Shown piece by piece: positions 25,503 to 34,249 of a stretch of DNA of 64,000 nucleotides; within the stretch, counting starts at the first letter, position 1; the number at the start of each line of letters is the position of its first letter. This stretch comes from Hamadaea sp. (lineage in GTDB: Bacteria; Actinomycetota; Actinomycetes; Mycobacteriales; Micromonosporaceae): contig NZ_JABFVK010000019.1 in NCBI RefSeq assembly GCF_013362815.1, positions 62,001 through 126,000 on the forward strand, read 5' to 3'. The position numbers were made by a program, and so were the translations under genes. Below the pieces are notes generated by a model. That model saw only the letters and a program-made list of their open reading frames with translations. It was not told the DNA's origin and did no database searches.

Positions 25503-27131
25503 TCAGCCCTGGCGGGTGGCCTGCAGCAGGTTGATGCCGGGGTACGCCTGCGGCCGGACACCGGTGAGCTTCTTCGGGTCCCAGGCGGTCATGAGCTCGG
25601 TGTGCACGACCGGATAGAGCACCGCCTGCTCGGCGATGACGTCGAGGTACGCGTGCACGAGGTCGAGCTTCTTGGTGGGGCTGGGCTCCTGCGTCGCGGC
25701 GTCCATCTTGGCGAAGAGGTCCTTGGCGACGGCGCTCTTGTCCCACTTGGTGTACTTCATCCACGTCCCACCGGACGTGTAGTTGTAGCGCAGGATCAGG
25801 TCGGCGTCGAGACCGAACTGGTTCGGGTTCGACGCGGCCGCCACCACCTGGTAGTTCTGCGACTGGTCCATCTTGGTGAACAGCGCGGCGGTGTCCTGCG
25901 GCTCGAGGGTCGTCTTGACGCCGATCGCGTCCCACGAGTTGGCGATCGTCGGCAGGCAGTCGGCGATCCAGCTGACGTTGACGGCCATCAGGGTCACCGT
26001 CAGGTTCGTGACGCCGGCCTCCTTCAGCAGCGCCTTCGCCTTCTCCGGGTCGTAGGAGTAGACCGTCTTCGCCTTGGCGTACGACGGGTTCTGCTCGTTG
26101 AGGAAGCTCGTCGAGGCCGCTCCGTGGCCCTTCAACGCGACGTCGATCATCTTCTTCGTGTCGATCGCGTAGAACAGCGCCTGGCGTACGCGGATGTCGT
26201 CGAACGGCTTCTGCGCGGTGTTGAACATGAGGAACATGTGGTTCATGCCCTTGCCGCCCTCGACCGTCAGCCCGCCCTTGGTGAGCTGGTCGATGTTCGC
26301 GTACGGGATGTTGTCGGCGATCTGCGCCTCGGCGCTGCCACCGGAGATCTTCGCGACCCGGGCCGGCGCGTCCACGATGGACAGCCAGTTCATCTTCTTG
26401 ACGGTGGGCTTACGCGGCCCGTTGTAGTCGGCGAACGCCTCGAAGGTGGTGTTCGACTTCGGGTTGTGCGCCGTCTGCTTGTAGGGGCCGGAGCCGATCG
26501 CCTTGCCGTTCTTGGCCGCGTCCCAGCCGCCGGCCGCGCCGAAGACGTGCTTCGGCATGATCTTGGCGATCGTGAGCCGGGGCAGCGCGTCCGGGAACGG
26601 GAACTTGAAGACCAGCTCGACCGTCTTGTCGTCGACCTTCTTGACCTCCTGCAGCCAGGCGGAGAAGAAGGAGTAGATCAGGGTGGACTTGTCGAGCGCG
26701 CGCTCGAAGGTGAACAGCACGTCGTCCACCGTCACCGGCTGACCGTCGTGCCACTTGGCCCCGTCACGCAGGGTGAACTTCCAGCTCGTGGCGTTCACGT
26801 CGGCGGGCAGCGCGGTGGCCAGCGCCGGGTAGGGGGCGCGGGTGATCGGGTCGGTGTCGACCAGACCTTCGTAGATGTGGTTGTTGGCGGCCATCGTGAA
26901 GGCGGAGGCCGTCATCGACGGGTCCCAGCTCTGGTTGTTGCCGTATCCGATGACCGCGGTGATGAGGTCCTTGTCGCCGCCGGCCCCGGCGGTGCTCGTC
27001 GAGGCGGGACCGCTGCAGGCGCCGAGAGCGGCCGAGATGGCCGCGGCGGCGCTCACCGACCCGCTGATGCGCAGGAAGTCGCGGCGGCTGCCGCTGAGGT
27101 TGAGAGCTGGCCGAGAAACCGGGGCGCTCAC
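25503..27131 (-). CDS. ABC importer substrate-binding lipoprotein
   Basis: 542-aa SBP_bac_5 (dipeptide/oligosaccharide) family protein. The N-terminus carries a Tat motif (SRRDFLR) followed by a lipobox (LGAC), so it is probably exported folded and lipid-anchored. Typical segments include LRDGAKWHDGQPVTVDDVLFTFER and VRQALFYAID. The GTG at 27131 has AGGAGG four bases upstream. First gene of the importer operon; tandem GGACAT operators lie between its promoter and start. Sialic acid or a sialylated/galactosylated oligosaccharide is the likely ligand from context. Confidence 0.92.
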   Translation of the reverse strand: MSAPVSRPALNLSGSRRDFLRISGSVSAAAAISAALGACSGPASTSTAGAGGDKDLITAVIGYGNNQSWDPSMTASAFTMAANNHIYEGLVDTDPITRAPYPALATALPADVNATSWKFTLRDGAKWHDGQPVTVDDVLFTFERALDKSTLIYSFFSAWLQEVKKVDDKTVELVFKFPFPDALPRLTIAKIMPKHVFGAAGGWDAAKNGKAIGSGPYKQTAHNPKSNTTFEAFADYNGPRKPTVKKMNWLSIVDAPARVAKISGGSAEAQIADNIPYANIDQLTKGGLTVEGGKGMNHMFLMFNTAQKPFDDIRVRQALFYAIDTKKMIDVALKGHGAASTSFLNEQNPSYAKAKTVYSYDPEKAKALLKEAGVTNLTVTLMAVNVSWIADCLPTIANSWDAIGVKTTLEPQDTAALFTKMDQSQNYQVVAAASNPNQFGLDADLILRYNYTSGGTWMKYTKWDKSAVAKDLFAKMDAATQEPSPTKKLDLVHAYLDVIAEQAVLYPVVHTELMTAWDPKKLTGVRPQAYPGINLLQATRQG

Positions 27132-27174
27132 GGTGCCTCCTATGGGGGATGGGTTTCGGCTTATTGTGTTCCTC

Positions 27175-27203
27175 GGACATTGGACGTCCCACATCCCATG
27201 TCC
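27175..27203. promoter_or_regulatory. Tandem GntR operators, importer/gntR1 gap
   Basis: GGACATTGGACGTCC (27175-27189) and CCACATCCCATGTCC (27189-27203) share one base. They match the GGACAT-NNN-AYGTCC palindrome seen at the sialidase and GH42 genes and lie directly downstream of the importer's -10. Confidence 0.7.
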
Positions 27204-27213
27204 TGTAGAGTGC

Positions 27214-27243
27214 ACGTTAGGGGTCGATCCCGTCCCCGGTCAA
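27214..27243 (-). promoter_or_regulatory. Importer operon promoter
   Basis: Minus strand TTGACC (27243-27238), 18-base spacer, TAACGT (27219-27214). The same -35/-10 pair with 17-base spacing precedes sialidase 1. The tandem operators begin about 4 bases after the expected start site. Confidence 0.55.
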
Positions 27244-27260
27244 GAGGAGATGACCTGGAG

Positions 27261-28037
27261 ATGTCCGCGATGTTTCAGGCCGATCGGAACGGGGACGGTC
27301 AGCCCACCAAGGTACCTGGGAATCGCGTTCCCGCAGCTAGGGGCCGTCGGAGCCGATCCGTCGAGGTGCAGGAGGCGGTGAAGGGGATCATCCTTCAGCG
27401 CGGTCTGGGTACCGGCGACCCGCTGCCGACCGAGTCCGAGTTGATGCAGGAACTGGGCATCGGGCGCAATTCCGTACGCGAGGCCCTGAAAGTGCTGCAA
27501 GCGGTCGGCATCGTCGACATCCGCCACGGGTTCGGGATGTTCGTCGGGCGCATGTCGCTCAACGGGCTCGTCGACGAGTTGGCCTTCCACAGCCGGATGA
27601 CGATGCCGGAGGAGCGCAACCACCTCGGCCACCTCATCGAGATCCGCGAGGTGCTGGAGAGCGGCCTGGTAGTGCTTCTGATCGAGCGCGGAATCGGGGC
27701 GGCACAGCTGACCGACGCGCTCGACGCGATCGTCCAGATGGAGGCCGAAGCCGACGCCGGCGAGCCGATCTCACCGGAGACGGACCGGCAGTTCCACGAC
27801 GTCCTCTACCGGCCGCTCGCCAATCCGCTGGTGGGCCAGTTGCTCGGCGCGTTCTGGGAGGTCTACCACCAGCTCCGCGACGACCTCGGCTCGCCGGACG
27901 AGGCCCCGGCCGACGTGGCGCGCAAGCACCGCGACATCTATGAGGCCGTGCTGGCCGGCGACCCCACTGCGGCGGCGGCGGCGATGCGGGCGCACTTCGC
28001 CGGGGTTCGCTCCCGGCTCGCCCGCATCGCCGCCTAG
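27261..28037 (+). CDS. GntR regulator, FadR subfamily (1)
   Basis: 258-aa repressor-type regulator. The wHTH includes PTESELMQELGIGRNSVREALKVLQ and the wing IRHGFGMFVG; an FCD ligand domain follows, with candidate metal-binding histidines (FHDVLYRPLANP, KHRDIYEAV). It is divergent from the importer operon, with tandem GGACAT palindromes between. Its recognition helix (RNSVREA) is the same as in the second GntR at 31.4 kb. ATG 27261 or 27270. A longer open frame upstream reads antisense through the binding-protein gene and is not coding. Confidence 0.9.
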   Translation: MSAMFQADRNGDGQPTKVPGNRVPAARGRRSRSVEVQEAVKGIILQRGLGTGDPLPTESELMQELGIGRNSVREALKVLQAVGIVDIRHGFGMFVGRMSLNGLVDELAFHSRMTMPEERNHLGHLIEIREVLESGLVVLLIERGIGAAQLTDALDAIVQMEAEADAGEPISPETDRQFHDVLYRPLANPLVGQLLGAFWEVYHQLRDDLGSPDEAPADVARKHRDIYEAVLAGDPTAAAAAMRAHFAGVRSRLARIAA

Positions 28038-28052
28038 CCTCGCCCGCGCGGC

Positions 28053-28114
28053 GTTGATCATGAACCTAAGGTCCCCCCGGCCGGCGTGTCGCCACCCCTA
28101 ACCTCATGATCAAC
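28053..28114. repeat. Intergenic palindrome family B, copy 1
   Basis: 62-bp element with ends GTTGATCATGA and TCATGATCAAC and an inner conserved GGCGTGTCGCCACCCC. Near-identical in reverse orientation at 39848-39909 and 48894-48955; a diverged relative lies at 47647-47707. It lies between convergent genes. Confidence 0.88.
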
Positions 28115-28131
28115 GCGAAAGGGACGAGGGG

Positions 28132-29319
28132 TCAGCGGAGGGTGCTGACGGGGACGCGGTGGAACTCGATGCGCTCGTTCGCGCCGAAGTCACCGGTCTC
28201 GTAGAGCACGCCGACCGTGTTCGCGTCCACCTGGACCAGGTCGGAGTACGCGGCGGGCAGGCCGGAGAGGGCCAGCGCCGGGGTGAAGGTGAGACCGGCG
28301 TCGTGGCTCACCCGGATGGTCAGCACCGCGCGGGCGGCCGGGTCGGCTGGGCCGGAGTACAGCAGGGGCGCGTTCGGGCCGCGAAGTTGCAGCACACTGC
28401 CTTCCACGACGGGACCGGCGATGGTTCCCTGGGGGTGGAACGGCTTCACCAGCGTCGCGCCACCGTCGGCGCTGTACGCGTCGGCTCGCGTACCGGGGCC
28501 GGTTCCGTTGTGGTCGCGGGTGTTGAAGTAGACCCGGCCGTCCGGCAACTGCGTCGCCGTCGTCTCGTTCACGTTGACGTAGCCGTCGGGGTTGTCGTCG
28601 ACGTAACCGATCTGCCAGGTCGCGCCGTCGTCATCGCTGTACAGCGAATGCCCGCCGTAGTACTTGGCTTCCGCTCCCGTGTCGGTTGACCCCGCGGCCG
28701 GTGCGATCGAGTGGTTGGCCGGGACGACCAGCCGACCCGCGTGGGCGCCGCCGGCCAACCGCACTGCGTGGCCCGGCCCCGTGGCGTACCAGCGCCAATT
28801 GGGGAGCTTGGTCTGCGCGGTGATCTCGCTGGGCGCGGACCAGCTGGCCCCGTTGTCGTCACTGTGCTGGACGAACACGCGGCGTGACTGTTCCGCGGTG
28901 ACCTCGCCCCGCAGGATCATGGCCTCGGTCGCGGTGCCCGCGTTGAAGGTCGTGAGCAGCACGATTCGGCCGCCGGTCGTGACGACGGGGGCGGGATTGC
29001 CCGCGGTGTTGTTCGCGTTGTCGTGCACGATCTGCAGCGGTCCCCAGGTGCAGCCGCCGTCGGTGGAGCGTTTGAGCACGGTGTCGATGTTGCCCGCGTC
29101 GCCCAGGCCACCGACCCGGCCCTCGGCGAAGGCAAGGACGTCGCCGTTGGCGGCGGTGATCACGGCCGGGATGCGGAACGCGCTGTAACCCTCGGTGTTC
29201 GCGGTGTACGGCGTCGAGGTGGTGCATTTGGCCTGGTCGGCAGCGGTGGCCGGGATGACGCTCGCAGTCAGGGCGCCGGCGGCGAGCACGCCCGCCCCGG
29301 CGAGTTTCCAGATATGCAA
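28132..29319 (-). CDS. Secreted sialidase (GH33) 1
   Basis: 395-aa exported neuraminidase that releases terminal sialic acids. Signal peptide (about 1-27, ending ATA-AD), the FRIP arginine motif (YSAFRIPAV), and Asp-box repeats STDGGCTW, SDDNGASW, SDDDGATW and SADGGATL. The C-terminal GVLYETGD segment probably holds the nucleophile tyrosine/glutamate region. ATG 29319. It is divergent from a second sialidase; the gap carries three GGACAT operators and a TTGACC/TAACGT promoter. No binding module. Confidence 0.93.
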   Translation of the reverse strand: MHIWKLAGAGVLAAGALTASVIPATAADQAKCTTSTPYTANTEGYSAFRIPAVITAANGDVLAFAEGRVGGLGDAGNIDTVLKRSTDGGCTWGPLQIVHDNANNTAGNPAPVVTTGGRIVLLTTFNAGTATEAMILRGEVTAEQSRRVFVQHSDDNGASWSAPSEITAQTKLPNWRWYATGPGHAVRLAGGAHAGRLVVPANHSIAPAAGSTDTGAEAKYYGGHSLYSDDDGATWQIGYVDDNPDGYVNVNETTATQLPDGRVYFNTRDHNGTGPGTRADAYSADGGATLVKPFHPQGTIAGPVVEGSVLQLRGPNAPLLYSGPADPAARAVLTIRVSHDAGLTFTPALALSGLPAAYSDLVQVDANTVGVLYETGDFGANERIEFHRVPVSTLR

Positions 29320-29338
29320 GGGGAACTACCTCCGAACG

Positions 29339-29353
29339 GGACATGGGATGTCC
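29339..29353. promoter_or_regulatory. GntR operator at sialidase 1
   Basis: GGACATGGGATGTCC, a perfect 6-3-6 palindrome just downstream of the sialidase 1 -10 box and 20 bp before its start codon. Confidence 0.72.
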
Positions 29354-29365
29354 CACGTTCCAGCG

Positions 29366-29394
29366 ACGTTAAGCCTGGATGTCGGAACGGTCAA
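29366..29394 (-). promoter_or_regulatory. Sialidase 1 promoter
   Basis: Minus strand TTGACC (29394-29389), 17-base spacer, TAACGT (29371-29366). Same hexamers as at the importer operon. Confidence 0.55.
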
Positions 29395-29407
29395 GAGCAT
29401 CTCTGGC

Positions 29408-29436
29408 GGACATCCCACGTCGGACATAGGATGTCC
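29408..29436. promoter_or_regulatory. Tandem GntR operators at sialidase 2
   Basis: GGACATCCCACGTCG (29408-29422) and GGACATAGGATGTCC (29422-29436) overlap by one base, exactly the layout at 27175-27203. They lie 33 bp before the sialidase 2 start codon. Confidence 0.72.
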
Positions 29437-29468
29437 GGCAATCAGGTCCCCCTCCCGAAAGGCACGAG

Positions 29469-31322
29469 ATGAGGTACGCACGCCGCGCGGCCGCCTTGGT
29501 CGGCGCGCTGGTGCTCCTGGCGGCCGGATTGGCTGCCCCGGCCAGCGCCGAGGATCAGGGCACTCCCGCCTTCGACGAGCAGGTCATCTATCCGCAGAAG
29601 AGCATGGGCTACTTCTGCTTCCGCATCCCCGCCCTGGTCCGGGCGGCCGACGGTGACGTGCTCGCGTTCGCCGAGGGCCGGGTAAAGGACTGCGGCGACG
29701 ACGAGGACATCGACATCGTGCTGCGCCGATCCACCGACAACGGGCGTACCTGGGGTCCGTTGCAGGTCGTCTCGGAAGGCAACGGCACCACGCACGGGAA
29801 CCCGGTTCCGATCGTGGACCGGAACACCGGCCGCGTCGTGCTCGTGAGTACGCACAACGGCTCGGCCCCGTGCCCGAACGGCTGCCTGCGACAGCCCTAC
29901 GTGCAGGTGAGCGACGACGACGGCGCGACCTGGTCCGCCCCGCGTCTGATGTCGGAGGGCACGAAGCCGGAGTGGAACTTCTGGTACGCCACGGGCCCGA
30001 TGCACGGCATCCAGCTCACCCACGGGCCGCACGCGGGACGGCTGATCGTCGGCGCGAACCACGAGAGCTACGACGGAGTGGGCGACCATCTCTACGGCAC
30101 GCACCTGCTCTACAGCGACGACAGCGGCGTTACCTGGCACATCGGGGCGACCAGCGCCTTCACCGACGGCACGATCATCGCCCAGGAGGTGACCGTCGCC
30201 GAGCTGCCCGACGGCCGGGTGTACGCGCTCGCCCGCGAGCGGGGGACCGACCCGGGCCACCGGGCGGTGGCGTACAGCAGTGACGGGGGCGAGACCTTCG
30301 ACCGTCCCTTCTCGACGATCGACCTTTCGATGCCCGACGTGCAGGGCTCGGTGCTGCTCTCCGGCGACCGGCTGTTGTTGTCCGCACCCGCCCATCCGGT
30401 CGCTCGCGAGGTCATGTCCGTACGCGCTTCGTTCGACGGCGGGCTCACCTATCAGCCCTGGCAGGAGGGCAAGGTCTTCTGGTGGGGGCCGTCGGCGTAC
30501 TCGGATCTCGTCGCACTGGCGGACGACTTGACGGGTCTCGCCTATGAGGCCGGTGTCTCGACGCCGTACGAGTCGATCCGATGGGCTCGGTTCAACGACG
30601 CGTACCTGGCGACGCCGAACGGGACGCCGCCGGGGATTCCCAGTCCGCCGGCTCCCGGTCCCACTACGCCGGACCTCTCTCATTCGGCCGCCAACGTGGC
30701 TTACGTCCGCGGCGGCGCTTCGGTCACCGAGGGTCGCTTCGGTGGCGGGCTCACACTCGACGGCGTGGACGACCGGATCGAAGTCCCGTTCGACGAGTCG
30801 ATCGACCTCGGCGGCGACGACTTCACCCTGATGACCTGGTTCCGCTACAGCGACACCACCGGCAACCATTCGCTGCTGTGGGCGTACCGGACGGGGAGTG
30901 GCACGACCCCGCAGATCTGGCTGCGCGCCGAACCGGGGTCCAACCGGATCCGGGCGCTGATCATGGTCGACCGCTTCAACATCACCGTCCAGTCCGCCGG
31001 CTCCTACAACGACGGCATGTGGCACCACGTCGTGCTTCAGCGGGTCGACGGCCAGTTCAAGCTGGGCATCGACGGAACGACGGTCGCCTCGGCCGCCGTG
31101 CCGCCCGGCTCGGTCACCGATGGCAAGGAGTTCGGTGTCGTCGGCCTGCACATCGGGCAACGCGTCGACGGGGCCGACCGGTTCCGCGGCACCCTCGACG
31201 AGGTACGCGTCTACAAGCGCGCCTTGTCCGCCACGGAGCTTGACCTCATCCGTAGGCAGAACCTGCCGATCGGCGGCCGGCTCGGGCTTCGGCTTCCGCT
31301 CGACTGCGTCACTGCGGCCTGA
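29469..31322 (+). CDS. Secreted sialidase (GH33) 2 with LamG-like module
   Basis: 617-aa exported neuraminidase. Signal peptide to ASA, FRIP motif (FCFRIPAL), Asp boxes STDNGRTW, SDDDGATW, SDDSGVTW and SSDGGETF, then a proline-rich linker near residue 390 (GIPSPPAPGPTTP). The C-terminal concanavalin/LamG-like domain (DRIEVPFDESIDLGGDDFTLMTWFRY ... VYKRALSATELDLI) may bind glycans. Extra cysteines in the catalytic domain could form disulfides. ATG follows an AAGGCACGAG ribosome site. It is divergent from sialidase 1 and shares its operator region. Confidence 0.93.
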   Translation: MRYARRAAALVGALVLLAAGLAAPASAEDQGTPAFDEQVIYPQKSMGYFCFRIPALVRAADGDVLAFAEGRVKDCGDDEDIDIVLRRSTDNGRTWGPLQVVSEGNGTTHGNPVPIVDRNTGRVVLVSTHNGSAPCPNGCLRQPYVQVSDDDGATWSAPRLMSEGTKPEWNFWYATGPMHGIQLTHGPHAGRLIVGANHESYDGVGDHLYGTHLLYSDDSGVTWHIGATSAFTDGTIIAQEVTVAELPDGRVYALARERGTDPGHRAVAYSSDGGETFDRPFSTIDLSMPDVQGSVLLSGDRLLLSAPAHPVAREVMSVRASFDGGLTYQPWQEGKVFWWGPSAYSDLVALADDLTGLAYEAGVSTPYESIRWARFNDAYLATPNGTPPGIPSPPAPGPTTPDLSHSAANVAYVRGGASVTEGRFGGGLTLDGVDDRIEVPFDESIDLGGDDFTLMTWFRYSDTTGNHSLLWAYRTGSGTTPQIWLRAEPGSNRIRALIMVDRFNITVQSAGSYNDGMWHHVVLQRVDGQFKLGIDGTTVASAAVPPGSVTDGKEFGVVGLHIGQRVDGADRFRGTLDEVRVYKRALSATELDLIRRQNLPIGGRLGLRLPLDCVTAA

Positions 31323-31340
31323 CGCTCCTACCCCGACGGC

Positions 31341-31400
31341 GCTGGATCAGGGATCTAGGTCAATCACCGCCCAAGATTCGACCCAGATCCCTGATCCGGC
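31341..31400. repeat. Intergenic palindrome family A, copy 2
   Basis: About 60 bp; arms GCTGGATCAGGGATCT... and ...AGATCCCTGATCCGGC, imperfect near the loop. It lies between convergent sialidase 2 and the second GntR gene. Confidence 0.85.
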
Positions 31401-31416
31401 GCCCAAGAAAGAGGGG

Positions 31417-32085
31417 TCAGGAGGCGCGGGCGATGCGCGCCTTCACGCCCCGGAAGTGCTGCTGCATCGCGTCGGAGGCCGCGACGGGGTCCTTGGCCCG
31501 CAGGGCGTCCACGATGCGCCGGTGGTTGGCGACGATGTCTTCCATCACCGAATCGGGTGCGCCGAGGATCGGCTCCACCTGGTGGTAGACCTGCCAGAAC
31601 AGGTCGATGAGCTGTAGCACCAGCTCGTTGCCGCTGCTCTCGTAGAGCAGCGCGTGGAAGGCCCGGTCGGCTTCCAGATCGGTCTGCATCGCGGTCACCA
31701 GAGCGTCCAATGCGGACAGCCGCGACGCGCTCGTCGAGCCGGCCGCGACTCGGGCGATCAGTCCGGTCTCCAGGATCTCCCGGATCTCGACCAGGTCGTG
31801 CAGCGCCTTCACCGCGCCTTGCGAGCCGGACCGGATGCGGAACTCCAGCGACGGGCTCAGCACGTCGAGCGACGCCTTGCCGACGAACGTGCCGAAGCCG
31901 TGCCGGATCTCGACGATGCCGAGCGCCTGAAGGGCTCGGACCGCCTCGCGTACGCTGTTGCGGCTGGCCCCCAGCAGGTCCATGAGCTGCGGTTCGGTCG
32001 GCATCGCCGCGCCCGGTGCGAGACCGCGGTCGTGGATCAACGCCACGATCCGGTCCTGGACGGTCTCCCCGCTGCGCCTGGCCAT
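31417..32085 (-). CDS. GntR regulator, FadR subfamily (2)
   Basis: 222-aa paralogue of the regulator at 27.3 kb. The wHTH has PTEPQLMDLLGASRNSVREAVRALQ and wing IRHGFGTFVG, so the DNA-contact residues are nearly the same; the FCD ligand domain (EIREILETG, FHALLYESSGN, NHRRIVDAL) differs more. It is divergent from the GH42 gene. A weaker GACATCCCACCTTGTC site overlaps its leader, suggesting autoregulation or cross-regulation by its paralogue. ATG 32085 follows GGGAGGACGAAG. Confidence 0.9.
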   Translation of the reverse strand: MARRSGETVQDRIVALIHDRGLAPGAAMPTEPQLMDLLGASRNSVREAVRALQALGIVEIRHGFGTFVGKASLDVLSPSLEFRIRSGSQGAVKALHDLVEIREILETGLIARVAAGSTSASRLSALDALVTAMQTDLEADRAFHALLYESSGNELVLQLIDLFWQVYHQVEPILGAPDSVMEDIVANHRRIVDALRAKDPVAASDAMQQHFRGVKARIARAS

Positions 32086-32098
32086 CTTCGTCCTCCCG

Positions 32099-32114
32099 AC
32101 ATCCCACCTTGTCG
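32099..32114. promoter_or_regulatory. Weak GntR operator at gntR2
   Basis: GACATCCCACCTTGTC keeps the GACAT half and spacer of the regulon palindrome but has a mismatched second half. It lies 13 bp before the gntR2 start. Confidence 0.4.
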
Positions 32115-32141
32115 GTACAGCAATTTACACCGCGTGCGCGC

Positions 32142-32170
32142 TTGACGGCGGGCCGTGTTGTCCCTAGTTT
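32142..32170 (+). promoter_or_regulatory. GH42 promoter
   Basis: TTGACG (32142-32147), 17-base spacer, TAGTTT (32165-32170). The operator at 32185-32199 lies at about +8 to +22, the same arrangement as in the importer and sialidase 1 promoters. Confidence 0.55.
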
Positions 32171-32184
32171 CGAGACGTGAGGCA

Positions 32185-32199
32185 GGACATCCCACGTCC
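32185..32199. promoter_or_regulatory. GntR operator at GH42 gene
   Basis: GGACATCCCACGTCC, a match to the GGACAT-NNN-AYGTCC palindrome, 21 bp before the GH42 start codon. Confidence 0.72.
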
Positions 32200-32220
32200 T
32201 ACAAGTGACCAGAGGTACCG

Positions 32221-34194
32221 ATGAACCGAATCCATTACGGCGGCGACTACAACCCGGAGCAGTGGTCACCGGAGGTCTGGGCCGAAGACATGAAGCTCAT
32301 GACCGAGGCCGGGGTCTCCCTCGTGTCGGTCGGCATCTTCTCCTGGGCCACTGTCGAACCTACCCCGGGTGCGTATGATTTCGGGTGGTTCGACCAAGTC
32401 ATGGACAATCTGGCCGCGAACGGGATCGGGGCGAGCCTGGCGACGATGACCGCCTCGCCGCCGCCCTGGCTGTCGGTGAAGCATCCCGAGATCCTGCCCG
32501 AGCGCGCGGACGGCACCCGGCTCTGGCCGGGTTCGCGGCAGCACTACTGCCCGTCGAGCCCGATCTACCGGGAGTACGCCGGACGTCTGGTCGAGCAGGT
32601 CGCCCAGCGGTACGCCGATCATCCGGCCCTCACGATCTGGCACATCGGCAACGAGTACGGCTGCCACACCCGGCAATGCTTCTGCGACGTCTCGGCCGAA
32701 GACTTCCGGCGCTGGCTGCGGGATCGCTACGGCGACATCACGACCTTGAACGAGGCGTGGTCGACGACCTTCTGGTCACAGCGCTACTCCGACTGGTCCG
32801 AGGTCTTCCCGCCCCGGACGACGCCGACCTTCGGCAATCCCGCCCAGAAGCTGGACTTCGCCCGGTTCAGCGACGACGCGATCCTCCAGTGCTACCTCGT
32901 CGAACGCGACATCATCCGCAAGCACACGCCCCGCGTACCGGTCACCACGAACTTCATCGGGCTCGTGCACAAGCCGATCGACTCCTTCAAGTGGGCCGCC
33001 GAGCAGGACATCGTCAGCCTCGACAGCTATCCCGACCCGTACGATCCGCACGCGCACGTCGAGGCCGCGTTCGGCTACGACCTCGTCCGCTCGGCCAAGG
33101 GCGGCCGGCCCTGGCTGCTCATGGAACAAGCTCCGAGCGCGGTCAACTGGCGCCCGCGCAACGCCCCCAAGGCCCCCGGCGTGATGCGGCTGTGGAGCTG
33201 GCAAGCCGTCGCGCAAGGCGCGGACGGCGTGCTGTTCTTCCAATGGCGCCAGGCCCAGGGCGGCGCGGAGAAGTTCCACTCCGCGATGGTCCCGCACGGT
33301 GGGCCCGACACCCGGACTCATCGGGAGATCCAGGCCCTGGGCCGGGAACTTGCCGCAGCTGCCGAGCTTTCAGACTCACTTGTACGCGCAGAGGTCGCGA
33401 TCCTGCACGACTGGGACAACTGGCGCGCGGTCGAAGGAGACGCCCATCCCGGCGTGACGGAGCTGCTCCCGGCGCATCGGGCCCATTTCGACCCCCTCTT
33501 CGACGCGCACGTGACCGTCGACGTGGTTCACCCGGCGACAGATCTTTCTGCGTACAAGATGATCGTCGTCCCGAACCTTTATCTCCTGAGCCGGGACGTG
33601 GCCGCGGCCTTGACCCGATATGTCGCGGACGGCGGGACTCTCGTGGTCTCGTTCTTCACGGGCATCGTGGACGAGCAGGAGCGCGTCTACCTGGGCGGAT
33701 ACCCCGGGCCGCTGCGTGAGGTCCTGGGTCTGAGGATCGACGAGTTCTGGCCGTTGCCGGTCGGGAACTCCATCGGCGTCGACGGCGGCAAGGGCACGAT
33801 CTGGTCGGAGTGGATCGAGACCGAAGGCGCCGAGACGATCGCCACGTTCACCGATGGTGAGCTGGCCGGACGGCCTGCCATCACTCGCCACCAGTACGGC
33901 GAGGGGGTCGCGTGGTATCTCGGGACGCGGCCGGACCCGGCGCTGATGCGGACCCTGCTCGACCGGGTACGCACCGAAGCCGGGGTCGAACCGGTGCTAC
34001 CGGGACTGCCCGACGGCGTGCAGGCGGTCGTACGCCACGGTGGCGAGGCCGACTACCTGTTCCTGCTCAACCACTCGGGCTCGGCCGTGACGATTCCCCT
34101 GCCTTCGCCCGCCGTCGATCTGCTCGGTTCTTCCGGTTCGCCGGTCACGTCGGTTGACTTGGCCGCACGCGGCGTCGCCGTGCTCCGTCACTGA
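32221..34194 (+). CDS. GH42 beta-galactosidase (intracellular)
   Basis: 657-aa glycosidase expected to hydrolyse terminal beta-galactosides. Its N-terminus (HYGGDYNPEQW) is typical. The acid/base glutamate is in WHIGNEYGCHTRQCFCDV, which also carries the family zinc cysteines, and the nucleophile is in LLMEQAPSAVNW. A trimerisation domain and small beta-domain complete normal length. No signal peptide, so it works on imported oligosaccharide. Removing sialic acid outside and galactose inside would fit stepwise use of sialyl-galactosides. ATG follows AGAGGTACCG. Confidence 0.94.
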   Translation: MNRIHYGGDYNPEQWSPEVWAEDMKLMTEAGVSLVSVGIFSWATVEPTPGAYDFGWFDQVMDNLAANGIGASLATMTASPPPWLSVKHPEILPERADGTRLWPGSRQHYCPSSPIYREYAGRLVEQVAQRYADHPALTIWHIGNEYGCHTRQCFCDVSAEDFRRWLRDRYGDITTLNEAWSTTFWSQRYSDWSEVFPPRTTPTFGNPAQKLDFARFSDDAILQCYLVERDIIRKHTPRVPVTTNFIGLVHKPIDSFKWAAEQDIVSLDSYPDPYDPHAHVEAAFGYDLVRSAKGGRPWLLMEQAPSAVNWRPRNAPKAPGVMRLWSWQAVAQGADGVLFFQWRQAQGGAEKFHSAMVPHGGPDTRTHREIQALGRELAAAAELSDSLVRAEVAILHDWDNWRAVEGDAHPGVTELLPAHRAHFDPLFDAHVTVDVVHPATDLSAYKMIVVPNLYLLSRDVAAALTRYVADGGTLVVSFFTGIVDEQERVYLGGYPGPLREVLGLRIDEFWPLPVGNSIGVDGGKGTIWSEWIETEGAETIATFTDGELAGRPAITRHQYGEGVAWYLGTRPDPALMRTLLDRVRTEAGVEPVLPGLPDGVQAVVRHGGEADYLFLLNHSGSAVTIPLPSPAVDLLGSSGSPVTSVDLAARGVAVLRH

Positions 34195-34249
34195 CTTACC
34201 TGCGCTCGGCTGGTTCTTGCGATGGCTCGCTTCGCGGTGGCGTCCCTTT

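Noticed and set aside
25440-27260. Long plus-strand open frame running into gntR1
   Set aside because: It is the antisense of the binding-protein gene, with composition typical of shadow frames in high-GC DNA; the GntR domain starts cleanly at 27261.
29442-31160. 572-residue minus-strand frame opposite sialidase 2
   Set aside because: Antisense to a clear GH33 gene; composition is that of a mirror frame.
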